This document shows, piece by piece, positions 17,139 to 25,222 of a stretch of 56,577 nucleotides of DNA (its first letter is position 1; every line of letters starts with the position of its first letter). The position numbers and the translations under genes are program-made. Where the stretch lies: the NCBI RefSeq assembly GCF_002979475.1, contig NZ_PCOY01000025.1, positions 1 to 56,577 of the forward strand, read 5' to 3'. Below the pieces are notes generated by a model. The model saw only the letters and a list, made by a program, of their open reading frames with translations. It was not told the origin of the DNA and made no database searches. Source of the stretch: Microbacterium sp. MYb62. GTDB taxonomy: Bacteria; Actinomycetota; Actinomycetes; Actinomycetales; Microbacteriaceae.

Positions 17139-17975
17139 ATGATCCGAGAGTTCGCCACCGGCATCCGCACGCTGCTGCGCGGGTTCGGGCTGTGGCGCAC
17201 CCGCCCCGGTCTCATGGTCCTGGGACTGATCCCGGCCGTCATCGCCCTCCTCGTGCTCGCCGCAGCCGTCGTCCCCCTGGTCATCGGCATGCCGTCGGTG
17301 TCGGCCTGGCTGACCCCGTTCGCCGAGGGATGGATCGAACCCTGGAAGGGGCTCCTGCGCGCCGCGGTGGGATTCGTGGTCGTGGCCGCCGCGCTCGCGC
17401 TCGCGAGCGTGGTCTTCAGCGCCCTCACCCTGACGATCGGCGACCCGTTCTACCAGCGCATCTGGCATGCGGTCGAGGTCGACCTCGGCCACGCCCCTCC
17501 CGCCGACGGGGGCAGCTTCTGGACCACGCTCGGCGAGGGATTGCGGCTGGTCCTGCTCGGCATCCTGATCGCGATCCTCGTGCTCCTGATCGGACTCGTC
17601 CCGGCCGTGGGCGGATTCCTCGGCCCGATCGCCGGTGTCGTGCTCACCGGTCGGCTGCTCGCCCGCGAACTCACGGGGCGCGCCTTCGATGCACGCGACC
17701 TCAGCCCGGCCGACCGTGCCGCCCTCTTCTCGGGGAGCCGCGCGCGCGTGCTCGGCTTCGGGGTCGCGACCCAGCTGTGCTTCCTGATTCCCGGTGGAGC
17801 GGTCGCGATCATGCCGGCGGCGGTCGCCGGCAGCACGATGCTCGCGCGCGACATGCTCGCGCGCACCGCATCGACGACCGTCACGGCCAGGCCGACGGAC
17901 TCCGGTCCGCAGGTCTCCCCGCCGGTATCCGCGACGCCGCCTCCGCCGCCCCCCGCATCGCACCAGGCCTCCTGA
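17139..17975 (+). CDS. EI24 domain-containing membrane protein (CysZ-like)
   Basis: This 278-residue protein has four to six hydrophobic helices, including two long hairpin-like ones at about 24-55 and 70-105, a loop ALTLTIGDPFYQRIW typical of the EI24/CysZ family, and a hydrophobic pair at about 135-175. A disordered Pro-rich tail ends the protein. CysZ homologues carry sulfate, but many actinobacterial EI24 proteins are uncharacterised, so transport is only a possibility. The stop overlaps the ATG of the DNA glycosylase gene by one base (TGATG). Confidence 0.8.
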   Translation: MIREFATGIRTLLRGFGLWRTRPGLMVLGLIPAVIALLVLAAAVVPLVIGMPSVSAWLTPFAEGWIEPWKGLLRAAVGFVVVAAALALASVVFSALTLTIGDPFYQRIWHAVEVDLGHAPPADGGSFWTTLGEGLRLVLLGILIAILVLLIGLVPAVGGFLGPIAGVVLTGRLLARELTGRAFDARDLSPADRAALFSGSRARVLGFGVATQLCFLIPGGAVAIMPAAVAGSTMLARDMLARTASTTVTARPTDSGPQVSPPVSATPPPPPPASHQAS

Positions 17976-18748
17976 TGCCCGAGGGCGACACCGTCTTCCG
18001 CACGGCACGGCGCCTCGACGAGGCCCTGGCCGGTGCCGACGTCACGCGCTTCGACCTCCGCGTCCCCCGCTTCGCGACGCTCGATCTGACCGGCCAGCGC
18101 GTGCTGGGGGTGCTCCCCCGTGGCAAGCATCTGCTCATCCGGATCGGCGACAGCACACTGCATTCGCATCTGCGCATGGACGGTGCCTGGTTCGTGTACC
18201 GATCCGGAGAGAAGTGGCGACACCCTGCTTTCAAGGTGCGCGCGATCGTCGGCACGGCGCAGCGCGAAGCCGTCGGCGTCGACATCGCCGACATCGAGGT
18301 CGTGCCCACCCGTGACGAAGACCAGCTCGTCGGGTATCTGGGTCCGGATCCGCTCGCCGACGACTGGGACGCGATCGAGGCCGTCCGACGGCTCGAGGCT
18401 GATACGCGCAGCATCCATGTCGCGCTCCTCGATCAGCGCAACGTCGCAGGGTTCGGCAACGAGTACGCCGCAGAACTCCTGTTCCTGCGCGGAATCCTGC
18501 CGACCACGCCGACACCCGACGTCGATGCCGCCGCCCTCATCGAACTCGGAGTCCGCACGATCCGCGCCAACCGCGACCGCCGCAATCGCACCTTCACGGG
18601 CATCGATCGCGCGGGTCAGGGCACCTGGGTGTACGGTCGTGCCGGACGCCCGTGTCGGCGCTGCGGCACTCTCATCCGACGTGGCGAGCAAGGTGCCGAT
18701 CCGACCCGCGAACGCGTCACTTTCTGGTGCCCGTCCTGTCAACGCTGA
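17975..18748 (+). CDS. Fpg/Nei-family DNA glycosylase (endonuclease VIII type)
   Basis: This 257-residue protein begins MPEGDTV, giving catalytic Pro2 and Glu3 after Met removal. Further features are a helix-two-turn-helix region with LLDQRNVAGFGNEYAAELLF and a C-terminal zinc finger with Cys227, Cys230, Cys252 and Cys255. PEGDTVFRTA and the zinc finger place it with actinobacterial Nei-like enzymes, which excise oxidised pyrimidines and nick abasic sites by beta/delta elimination. ATG 17975 overlaps the EI24 stop. With lhr just upstream, the block has a DNA-repair flavour. Confidence 0.93.
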   Translation: MPEGDTVFRTARRLDEALAGADVTRFDLRVPRFATLDLTGQRVLGVLPRGKHLLIRIGDSTLHSHLRMDGAWFVYRSGEKWRHPAFKVRAIVGTAQREAVGVDIADIEVVPTRDEDQLVGYLGPDPLADDWDAIEAVRRLEADTRSIHVALLDQRNVAGFGNEYAAELLFLRGILPTTPTPDVDAAALIELGVRTIRANRDRRNRTFTGIDRAGQGTWVYGRAGRPCRRCGTLIRRGEQGADPTRERVTFWCPSCQR

Positions 18749-18798
18749 CCACATCCATCCGAGGGAATGAATCCGACGCTGTCGTGGTTGTTGATATA

Positions 18799-18814
18799 TC
18801 CGGAGAACTCCGGA
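18799..18814 (+). repeat. Short palindrome upstream of the hexapeptide protein
   Basis: TCCGGAG-AA-CTCCGGA is a perfect 7-bp inverted repeat with two bases between. It lies between an AT-rich TTGATATATC stretch and the start codon at 18829. It could be an operator or a small hairpin near the ribosome binding site. Confidence 0.45.
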
Positions 18815-18828
18815 GCACGGGAGGAATC

Positions 18829-19236
18829 GTGGGTAAGAACTACGTCGACATCGAGAACGACCAGGGCGCGACGCTGCGGTACCGCAAGCACGCGAACGGC
18901 CGGGGTCTCGTCGCGCATGGCGCGAAGGTGCACCCGAAGGCGCACATCGAGGCGGGTGCCTATATCGAACCGGGAGCGCGCGTCGGCGCCGGGGCGACCA
19001 TCGCCCGCGGTGCCTGGATCGACGAGGACGCCGTGATCGGCGAGGGCGCATTCGTCGACGCGCACGCGCACGTCGGCCACGGCGCAGCGATCGGCGACCA
19101 CGCCTACGTGGGCGTCCGCACCGACATCGGCGCCGGAGCGCGCATCGTTCGCGGCGCCAGGATCGGCGACGACGAGACGGTCGCCGCCGGGCTCACCATC
19201 GCGACGGATCAGAAGGGCCTGTGGCTCGCGGCCTGA
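18829..19236 (+). CDS. left-handed beta-helix (hexapeptide-repeat) protein, acyltransferase-like
   Basis: This 135-residue protein has a short N-terminal strand region followed by about twelve imperfect hexapeptide turns of the [LIV]-G-x4 type, such as GAYIEPGARVGAGATIARGAWI and VIGEGAFVDAHAHVG. The fold is that of LpxA/gamma-carbonic-anhydrase-like proteins. It lacks the extra helices of full acetyltransferases, so it may be structural or a trimeric enzyme of unknown substrate. GTG 18829 is chosen because GGGAGG at 18819-18824 precedes it at close spacing; the frame is open upstream to 18652 without a better start. Confidence 0.75.
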   Translation: MGKNYVDIENDQGATLRYRKHANGRGLVAHGAKVHPKAHIEAGAYIEPGARVGAGATIARGAWIDEDAVIGEGAFVDAHAHVGHGAAIGDHAYVGVRTDIGAGARIVRGARIGDDETVAAGLTIATDQKGLWLAA

Positions 19237-19261
19237 CCGCCCGCCGCACCCGACTGCCGAG

Positions 19262-19921
19262 CTACAGCAGTCGGCGCTCCGACGCCCAGGCGGTGAGTTC
19301 ATGCCGCGACGACAGCTGCAGCTTCCGCAGCACGGATGACACGTGCGTCTCGACCGTCTTGATCGAGATGAACAGCTCGGACGCGACCTCCTTGTAGGCG
19401 TAGCCGCGGGCGATGAGGCGCATCACCTCCTGCTCGCGCGCCGAGAGCCGATCGAGCTCGTCGGTGGCGGTCGCGGTCTCTCCGGCGACGGCACCGAATG
19501 CATCCAGCACGAAACCGGCGAGCCGCGGCGAGAACACCGCGTCCCCGTCGGCCACCGCGTGCACCGCCCTGCTCACCTCGATGCCGGACGACCCCTTGGT
19601 GATGTACCCCCGCGCGCCGGCGCGGATCACCCGCACGACATCGGCCGCGGCATCCGACACGCTCAACGCGAGGAATCGCGCCGGCGTCGGCACCGAGCCG
19701 CGGATCACGGCTTCTCCCCCGGTCGCGTCGTCGCCGGGGCCGCCCGGCAGGTGCACGTCGAGCAGCACCACATCGGGCTGCGTCTCGCCGATCACGGCGA
19801 TCGCGGACGGCACGTCGGCGGCCTCCCCCACCACGTCCACGCTCGCATCGAGATCGGCGCGCAGGCCGGAGCGGAAGATCGAGTGGTCGTCGACGATCAC
19901 GACGCGGATGCTGTCAGCCAC
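19262..19921 (-). CDS. LuxR/NarL-family response regulator (Lia-like)
   Basis: This 219-residue regulator has a receiver domain with phosphoacceptor Asp55 in VVLLDVHLPGGPGDD. It carries an unusual short Gly/Asp-rich insertion (PGGPGDDATGGEAV) in the loop after the aspartate. The C-terminal LuxR helix-turn-helix begins at LSAREQEVMRLIARGYAYKEV. It overlaps the kinase gene by eight bases and is its obvious partner. The context with PspC domains suggests an envelope-stress response. Confidence 0.92.
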   Translation of the reverse strand: MADSIRVVIVDDHSIFRSGLRADLDASVDVVGEAADVPSAIAVIGETQPDVVLLDVHLPGGPGDDATGGEAVIRGSVPTPARFLALSVSDAAADVVRVIRAGARGYITKGSSGIEVSRAVHAVADGDAVFSPRLAGFVLDAFGAVAGETATATDELDRLSAREQEVMRLIARGYAYKEVASELFISIKTVETHVSSVLRKLQLSSRHELTAWASERRLL

Positions 19922-21170
19922 GGTTCTCCTCCCTGGTGGGCGCGGGTCGCGCGGACGGCCGGTCCTGGTGCGCGCCCGACGTGATGCTCAGATGGACCTC
20001 GGTGCCGTTCTCGTCGCTGCGGACGCCGCCAGAGCCGCCGGCGCGGCGCATCCGGCCGATGATCGACTCCCGCACCCCGAGGCGGTCGCTCGGCACGTCG
20101 TCGAGGGAGAACCCGGTACCGCGGTCGCGGATGAACACGTCGACGCCTGTCGCGCTGCCCTCGATGTACACCGAGATCTCGCCCCCCGCGTGCCGAGCCG
20201 CGTTCAGGATCGCTTCCCTGGCCGCCGCCGCGAGCTCGCCGCTCGCGCGCTCGGCGGAGAGGCCGGCCGAGACCACGTCGATGCGCACCGGGTAGTCGAG
20301 CTCGAGCGCCCCCGCATAGTCACGCAGATCCGTCGGCAGGTCGCTGTCGGCCGGGGCGTCGCCGTCGTACAGCCACGCCCGCAGCTCGCGCTCCTGTGCC
20401 CTGGCGAGCCGCGCGGCCTCGCTGGAGGCACCGGCCCTGTTCTGGATCAGGGCGAGCGTCTGCAGCACGGAATCGTGCAGATGCGCGGCCATCTGGCTGC
20501 GCTGCTCCTCCCGGATGCGGCGCACCCGCTCGCCGGAGAGCTCGCGCCAGCGGGGGATCAGGGTCGACGACACCACGGCCGCGAGCCCCGCCAACGGGAG
20601 GAGCACGAGCGCCACCCCCGACCGGGCGACGGGCCAGGAGAGCAGCACGGTGAACAGCAGCGCCAGCAGCAGGATCGAGACGACCCGCACGGTCATCGTA
20701 TGCCGGGGCCCGCGCGCGGTGTCGGTCCGGTCGATGAGGGTGGCCCACAGCCCGGCGCCGGTCGCGAACGCCGCCGCGCCGCCCACCACGACGGCGGCGA
20801 GATCGGGCGGGATCGACCCGCTCAGCCAGTCGCTGCCCCCACGCCAGACCAGGACGACGAGCATTCCGACGGCCGCGGGAGCGAGCAGCAGCCACGCGAC
20901 CGGTACCCGCCTCGTCGGCGCGCTCTCGCCCTCGGCCCACGGCGTGAAGACCCAGCACCAGGCGTAGAGGAGGATGCCGGCGCCCCCGCACAGGGTGAGC
21001 GCGATGAACAGCGTCCGCACCAGCCCCACGCGCACGCCGAGGTGAAGGGCGAGACCTGCGCTCACGCCGGCCACCAGGCAGTCGCGGTCGCGGGTCAACG
21101 GCGGGCGCGGCGGGGCAGCGACGCGCGGAGGTCGCGCAGAAGCGTGCGCCGAAGAGGACATGACGCCCAT
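19914..21170 (-). CDS. PspC-domain sensor histidine kinase
   Basis: This 418-residue protein starts with a PspC domain (about 25-80, with LVAGVSAGLALHLGVRVGLVRTLFIALTL). More membrane helices follow to about residue 200, then a HisKA_3-like helix with AAHLHDSVLQTLALIQ (His232) and an HATPase_c domain (AAAREAILNAARHAGG, RDRGTGFSL). This PspC-kinase architecture is known in Actinobacteria, where it is linked to envelope stress. ATG 21170 or ATG 21161 could be the start; neither has a decisive ribosome binding site. It is divergent from a second PspC protein at 21277. Confidence 0.9.
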   Translation of the reverse strand: MGVMSSSAHASARPPRVAAPPRPPLTRDRDCLVAGVSAGLALHLGVRVGLVRTLFIALTLCGGAGILLYAWCWVFTPWAEGESAPTRRVPVAWLLLAPAAVGMLVVLVWRGGSDWLSGSIPPDLAAVVVGGAAAFATGAGLWATLIDRTDTARGPRHTMTVRVVSILLLALLFTVLLSWPVARSGVALVLLPLAGLAAVVSSTLIPRWRELSGERVRRIREEQRSQMAAHLHDSVLQTLALIQNRAGASSEAARLARAQERELRAWLYDGDAPADSDLPTDLRDYAGALELDYPVRIDVVSAGLSAERASGELAAAAREAILNAARHAGGEISVYIEGSATGVDVFIRDRGTGFSLDDVPSDRLGVRESIIGRMRRAGGSGGVRSDENGTEVHLSITSGAHQDRPSARPAPTREENRG

Positions 21171-21264
21171 CCAATCATCCGCGTGCCCGCTCCGGGTCCT
21201 CCCCGGCGCAGAATCAGGGGTCGCTCAGGGGTTCCCCCCATGGCAGGGAGCCGACCGCTGCCGC

Positions 21265-21270
21265 CAGGAT
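21265..21270 (+). promoter_or_regulatory. Candidate -10 box (CAGGAT) for the PspC-toastrack protein
   Basis: CAGGAT is followed by CGAAGC and ATG 21277. The spacing matches the leaderless set, though AGGAT could instead act as a weak ribosome binding site. Confidence 0.35.
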
Positions 21271-21276
21271 CGAAGC

Positions 21277-22896
21277 ATGACGATTCCGACTGCGCCGCCG
21301 CCCCCCGCCGACCACGCCACTCCGGCCGCCGGCACACCGGGCACCGGCATCCCCCGCGGGGCCGAGCGCTTCCTCCTCTGGGTCGCCGGACTCGGCATCG
21401 CCCGGTCCGAGGGCTGGTTGGGCGGTGTCTCGGCGGGCATCGCCGCCCGCCTGCGCATCGATCCCCTGATCGTCCGGGGCGTCCTCGTGGTCGCGGCCCT
21501 CTTCGGCCTGCCGGTCATCTTCCTCTACGCGGCGGCCTGGGCACTGCTGCCGGATGTCGACGGACGGGTCCACGTCCGCGATCTGCTCCGTCGCGACTAC
21601 CAGCCGGTGCAGTGGGGCATCCTCGCGATGGCCGTCATCGGCCTGTTCCCGACCGCGCCGCTCGCCGGCCGTCTCTTCGGACTCGGCTACGACGGATGGT
21701 CGGCCCTGTCCCTCATGAGCTGGATCATCGGCCTCGTCCTCGTCGCCGTCCTGCTCGTCCTGATCGTGCGTGCTGCGAGCCGCACCCCGGGTGCTTCCGC
21801 GCCGGATCTGCCGATGGCTTCCGCAGATCAGGCGGCCCCGGCCGCGTCCGTCTCCCTCGGTGGTTCGGGTACCGCCGGGGGGACGGACGCCACACTCTCG
21901 GACAGCGCAGACGCTGCAGCGGATGCCGACACCGTGGTCGCGGACACCGTGGCCGCGGCGGATGCCGCGGCATCCGACGCGCCGCCCCTCGACCCGGTGG
22001 CGACGGCGGCGATGCCGCCGGCACCACCGGTCCCCCTTCCTCCCGGTTCGCAGGACCCTGCCGCCCTCGAGGCCTGGCGCGCCCAGCACGCCGCGTGGAA
22101 GGAACAGGACCAGGCGTGGCGACGTCAGCAGCAGGACATCGAGCGCGCTGCCCGCGATCAGCTGCGCCGTGAGCGCCAGGCCGAGGCCGCCGTGTTCGCG
22201 GCCGAGGCGGCGGAGCGCCGACGCATCCGTCGGCAGTCGAACCCGCGCGCGGGCTTCGCGTTCGCGGCGACCATCATCGGCCTCGCGACCATCACGGGCG
22301 CGGCTGTCGGTCTCGTCGCGGGTGGCGAAGTGGTCGGCACAGCCCTCGGGCTGCTCGCCGCAGCCCTCATCCTGGCGCTCGGCATGGTCGTCGCCGGAGC
22401 GTTCCGTCGACGCAGCGGCTTCCTGGCATTCGTCACCGTGCTCACACTCGTCGGCGGGCTCGTCGTCGGCGGGTTCTCCACACTGCAGGGCTTCTCGCTC
22501 GGCTGGGCGTCGGTCACCAACTACCGTGCGGAGCACATCCGCCAGCCGTTCGGCGAGCTCAACGTGTCGTTGAATCAGCACGACGACGCGCCCCGACCGA
22601 TCGTGATCGAGAAGGGTTCCGGCACGACCTTCATCCATGTGGATCCGGGAGTGCAGCTGCAGCTGCGCGCGACCGTCGACACGGCGAACATCACCTGGAC
22701 CCGCGTCGACGCCGAGTACTACAACATCATCGATTCCGGCACCTGGGCGGGCACGCAGCGCGACGGGGAGTCGGTCGTCGTCGAGAGCATCTCCGCGGAG
22801 AACGTCTCGACGACCACCATCCAGCCCGTCACCATCGATCAGGACAGCGGCGAGATCTCCATCACCGTCGTCGAGCCGAAGAAGGAAGACCAGTGA
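21277..22896 (+). CDS. PspC-domain membrane protein with C-terminal toastrack-like domain
   Basis: This 539-residue protein has a PspC domain with its helix pair at about 40-90, two further membrane helices (about 105-170), a long Ala/Pro/Asp-rich segment (about 170-260) and a charged coiled-coil stretch rich in Gln, Arg and Glu (about 265-320). Two more hydrophobic hairpins (about 330-410) precede a beta-rich C-terminus (about 420-539). The last part resembles the toastrack domain of LiaF-type proteins. It probably acts with the divergent kinase and regulator in envelope-stress sensing. Its stop overlaps the next ATG (TGATG). Confidence 0.8.
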   Translation: MTIPTAPPPPADHATPAAGTPGTGIPRGAERFLLWVAGLGIARSEGWLGGVSAGIAARLRIDPLIVRGVLVVAALFGLPVIFLYAAAWALLPDVDGRVHVRDLLRRDYQPVQWGILAMAVIGLFPTAPLAGRLFGLGYDGWSALSLMSWIIGLVLVAVLLVLIVRAASRTPGASAPDLPMASADQAAPAASVSLGGSGTAGGTDATLSDSADAAADADTVVADTVAAADAAASDAPPLDPVATAAMPPAPPVPLPPGSQDPAALEAWRAQHAAWKEQDQAWRRQQQDIERAARDQLRRERQAEAAVFAAEAAERRRIRRQSNPRAGFAFAATIIGLATITGAAVGLVAGGEVVGTALGLLAAALILALGMVVAGAFRRRSGFLAFVTVLTLVGGLVVGGFSTLQGFSLGWASVTNYRAEHIRQPFGELNVSLNQHDDAPRPIVIEKGSGTTFIHVDPGVQLQLRATVDTANITWTRVDAEYYNIIDSGTWAGTQRDGESVVVESISAENVSTTTIQPVTIDQDSGEISITVVEPKKEDQ

Positions 22897-23204
22897 TGAG
22901 CACTCCCACGGCCACCGAACCGACCACCGCGCCGCGCACCCGCTGGGCGGCCATCATCTGGGGACTGCTGTTCGCGGCCATCGCGGCCCTGGCGCTCGGC
23001 CAGCTCGCCGACGCCACCCGTCGTGAGACGATCGCCGACGCGCTGCTGACCACGACGCCGACGACGATCACCGCGATCATCCTGCTCACCGCCGGGGTGC
23101 TGCTGCTCGTCGGCGGGGCCGCCGGACTCATCCGCCGTGCACAGCGCAAGCTGGCTGCCGCGTCGGATGACGGACGAGAGGTGCCGGGCCCACTCGCCGA
23201 GTAG
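22896..23204 (+). CDS. small membrane protein with two helices, unknown function
   Basis: This 102-residue protein has a polar Thr/Pro-rich N-terminus and two hydrophobic helices (about 19-36 and 59-80) separated by a short charged loop. A basic/acidic tail follows. No family is recognised. It starts in a TGATG overlap with the PspC protein stop, so it is translationally coupled. It may be an accessory subunit of the envelope-stress module. A GTG one codon earlier (22893) is possible but would not change the interpretation. Confidence 0.7.
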   Translation: MSTPTATEPTTAPRTRWAAIIWGLLFAAIAALALGQLADATRRETIADALLTTTPTTITAIILLTAGVLLLVGGAAGLIRRAQRKLAAASDDGREVPGPLAE

Positions 23205-23207
23205 CCT
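23202..23207 (+). promoter_or_regulatory. Candidate -10 box (TAGCCT) of a leaderless transcript
   Basis: TAGCCT is followed by seven bases and ATG 23215. The preceding gene ends at 23204, so this gives the next gene its own promoter. Confidence 0.45.
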
Positions 23208-23214
23208 TGTCCGC

Positions 23215-23955
23215 ATGGCGAATCAGGGAAGACGGCCCGCGAAGGGCGCGAGCAGGGGAACGCCGGTGCGCCGGAACAAGGCCGCCCCTGCCGAGCGGTT
23301 CCCGCCGCAGAAGCCCAAGAAGAAGACCGCGAAGGTCGTCTTCGACGCCCCGCAGCCCGAGCCGGAGGCCCCGCGCACCTTCCGTCTGGGCGCGGTGCCC
23401 GGTGCGACTCCGGGCAAGTGGATCGATGCGTGGAAGCGGCGGATGCCGGGTGTGCCGCTGGAGCTCGTGCCGGTCGAGGCCGCCACCCAGCGCACCGCGC
23501 TCGACGAGGTGGATGCGGCTCTGGTGCGACTGCCGCTCGCGGACGAGTCACTGCACATCATCCCCCTGTACGACGAGGTCCCTGTCATCGTCGCCGCGTC
23601 GGACTCGCACCTGATGGCGGCCGAAGAGCTCACCTTCGCGGACCTCGAAGGCGAGGTCGTGATCGGCCTGACCGACGACGTGCTCGGACGGCTCGAGCTT
23701 CCCGGCACCCTCCCCGCGGCCTTCGCCGCGCTGCCGACCGATCAGGCGGTCGCGACGGCCGCGACCGGCGTCGGCATCATGATCGTCCCGATGTCCCTCG
23801 CCCGCCTGCACCACCGCAAGGATGTCGATCACCGTGTCCTCGTGGACGGACCGGTCTCGACCGTCGCCCTGGTCTGGCCGCGCGATCGGACGACGACCGA
23901 TGTCGAGACGTTCGTGGGCATCGTCCGCGGCCGCACGGCCAACTCCTCGCGGTGA
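23215..23955 (+). CDS. LysR substrate-binding-domain protein lacking the DNA-binding domain
   Basis: This 246-residue protein begins with about 45 residues rich in Lys, Arg and Pro (including QKPKKKTAK). The rest resembles the effector-binding half of LysR regulators (LGAVPGATPGKWIDAWKRRMPGVPLELVPVE, then DAALVRLPL, LYDEVPVIVAASDSHLMA and ATGVGIMIVPMSLARL). The winged helix-turn-helix is absent, and upstream sequence belongs to another gene, so it is not simply a mis-called start. It may be a ligand-binding protein that acts through protein contacts, with the basic tail binding nucleic acid. This type is conserved in Microbacteriaceae to my knowledge, but its role is unassigned. Confidence 0.8.
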   Translation: MANQGRRPAKGASRGTPVRRNKAAPAERFPPQKPKKKTAKVVFDAPQPEPEAPRTFRLGAVPGATPGKWIDAWKRRMPGVPLELVPVEAATQRTALDEVDAALVRLPLADESLHIIPLYDEVPVIVAASDSHLMAAEELTFADLEGEVVIGLTDDVLGRLELPGTLPAAFAALPTDQAVATAATGVGIMIVPMSLARLHHRKDVDHRVLVDGPVSTVALVWPRDRTTTDVETFVGIVRGRTANSSR

Positions 23956-23978
23956 CCGGCGACGTTCGCCGCGCTCGT

Positions 23979-23984
23979 TAGAAT
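23979..23984 (+). promoter_or_regulatory. Candidate -10 box (TAGAAT) of a leaderless amidotransferase transcript
   Basis: TAGAAT is one of the best -10 matches in the window. It is followed by CTCCTG and ATG 23991, with no ribosome binding site. Confidence 0.55.
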
Positions 23985-23990
23985 CTCCTG

Positions 23991-24707
23991 ATGGCCTCGC
24001 TTCTCTACGTCTGCGTGCGGCCCGAGATCGGGGCGGCGGATGCCGAGCACGCCTCGTTCCGGCGGGCGCTCGGCGTCGACGTGGTCGATCGGCTCGATCT
24101 GCTGCAGACGCCCCTGCACATCGACCGCGTGCGGGGATACCGCGGCGTCGTCGTCGGGGGTTCGCCGTTCAACGTCTCCGACACGGTGAAGTCCTCGGAG
24201 CAGCTGCGGGTCGAAGCCGACCTCCGCTCGCTGGCCGAGGCGGCGATCGCCTCCGAGATCGCCGTGTTCTTCACCTGCTTCAGCATCGGCGTCGTGACGC
24301 GCATGCTCGGCGGCGAGGTCGTGACCGACACCCCGGAGCCCGCGAGCGCCACCGTCATCGACACGACCGAAGCCGGTGCGACCGACCCCGTGTTCGGCCC
24401 CAGCGGCTCCGCCCTGACGGTGTTCACGGCCCACAAGGAGAGTGCGGCGAGCACCCCTCCCGGGGCCGTGCTGCTGGCCACGAACGAGATCTGCCCGGTG
24501 CAGGCCTACCGCGTGGGCACGCATCTGTACGCGGCGCAGTTCCACCCCGAGCCCACTCCGCGCGACTTCGCCGACCGGATGACGTTCTATCGCACCACCG
24601 GCTACTTCGACCCGGACGAGTTCGATGCGGTGCAGCAGCAGGTGCTCGCGGCATCCGTCACCGAGGGCGCAGCGCTCCTCCGCCGGTTCGCGGAGACCTT
24701 CGCCTGA
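23991..24707 (+). CDS. class I glutamine amidotransferase-like protein
   Basis: This 238-residue protein has a GATase1 fold of the guaA-like stand-alone type: VVVGGSPFNVSD near 54-64, nucleophile Cys96 in FFTCFSIGVV, and the His185/Glu187 dyad in QFHPEPT. The elbow is FTCFSIG, not the usual GxCxGxQ, yet cysteine, histidine and glutamate are all retained. It may hydrolyse glutamine or a gamma-glutamyl compound; no synthase partner is adjacent. It is separated from the LysR-like gene by 35 bases and probably has its own promoter. Confidence 0.82.
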   Translation: MASLLYVCVRPEIGAADAEHASFRRALGVDVVDRLDLLQTPLHIDRVRGYRGVVVGGSPFNVSDTVKSSEQLRVEADLRSLAEAAIASEIAVFFTCFSIGVVTRMLGGEVVTDTPEPASATVIDTTEAGATDPVFGPSGSALTVFTAHKESAASTPPGAVLLATNEICPVQAYRVGTHLYAAQFHPEPTPRDFADRMTFYRTTGYFDPDEFDAVQQQVLAASVTEGAALLRRFAETFA

Positions 24708-24751
24708 GCCGGCGGGACGGCATCCGGCGGTTCTGATCCAGCGGGTCTGCG

Positions 24752-25222
24752 TCAGCTCGACGCCGAGTCCCGCAGCAGAGCCACCCGCTCGCGCAGGTAT
24801 GCCTCCAGCGGCATGTAGCCACCCGCGGTGCTCCACCGCACGGACGGCACCCCGCCGACCAGGGCGAGCGGACCGGACGAGCCACCGGCATCCACCGCGT
24901 CCACGTCGATCGCACTCCACCCCACGTGCACGACCGCGCCCTCGTCGAAGCCGCCACGCAGTGCCTCGGCCCGTCGCTCCGCCCGCTCCCTCGCCGACTC
25001 TGCGGTGTACCCGCGCCGCCCGGGATCCGCCGCGCGCAGCACCTCGGCCGTGGCCAGCGCGTGCGTCTCCGTCAGCAGCAGCACGCCCAGATGCCAGGCC
25101 TCGCCCACCCGTACGATCCGGCGACCGCGCCACCGGGAGTTCCGCTCCTCGCCGAGCCCCTCCTTCGCGACGCCGGCGAGATCCTGCACGGCACGTGTCA
25201 AGAGCGCGGATGCGGTGGTCAC
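24752..25222 (-). CDS. conserved hypothetical protein coupled to the CPA2 antiporter
   Basis: This 156-residue soluble protein is not a family I can name. It has an N-terminal helix-rich part (LLTRAVQDLAGVAKEGLGEERNSRWRGRRI) and a predicted beta strand pair around HLGVLLLTETHALATAEVLRAADP. An arginine-rich helix (ESARERAERRAEALRGG) comes next, and the C-terminus ends YLRERVALLRDSASS. There is no signal peptide or membrane segment. GTG 25222 overlaps the antiporter stop by four bases (GTGA), so the proteins are made together. It may regulate or bind the antiporter, which is inference from coupling only. Confidence 0.7.
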   Translation of the reverse strand: MTTASALLTRAVQDLAGVAKEGLGEERNSRWRGRRIVRVGEAWHLGVLLLTETHALATAEVLRAADPGRRGYTAESARERAERRAEALRGGFDEGAVVHVGWSAIDVDAVDAGGSSGPLALVGGVPSVRWSTAGGYMPLEAYLRERVALLRDSASS

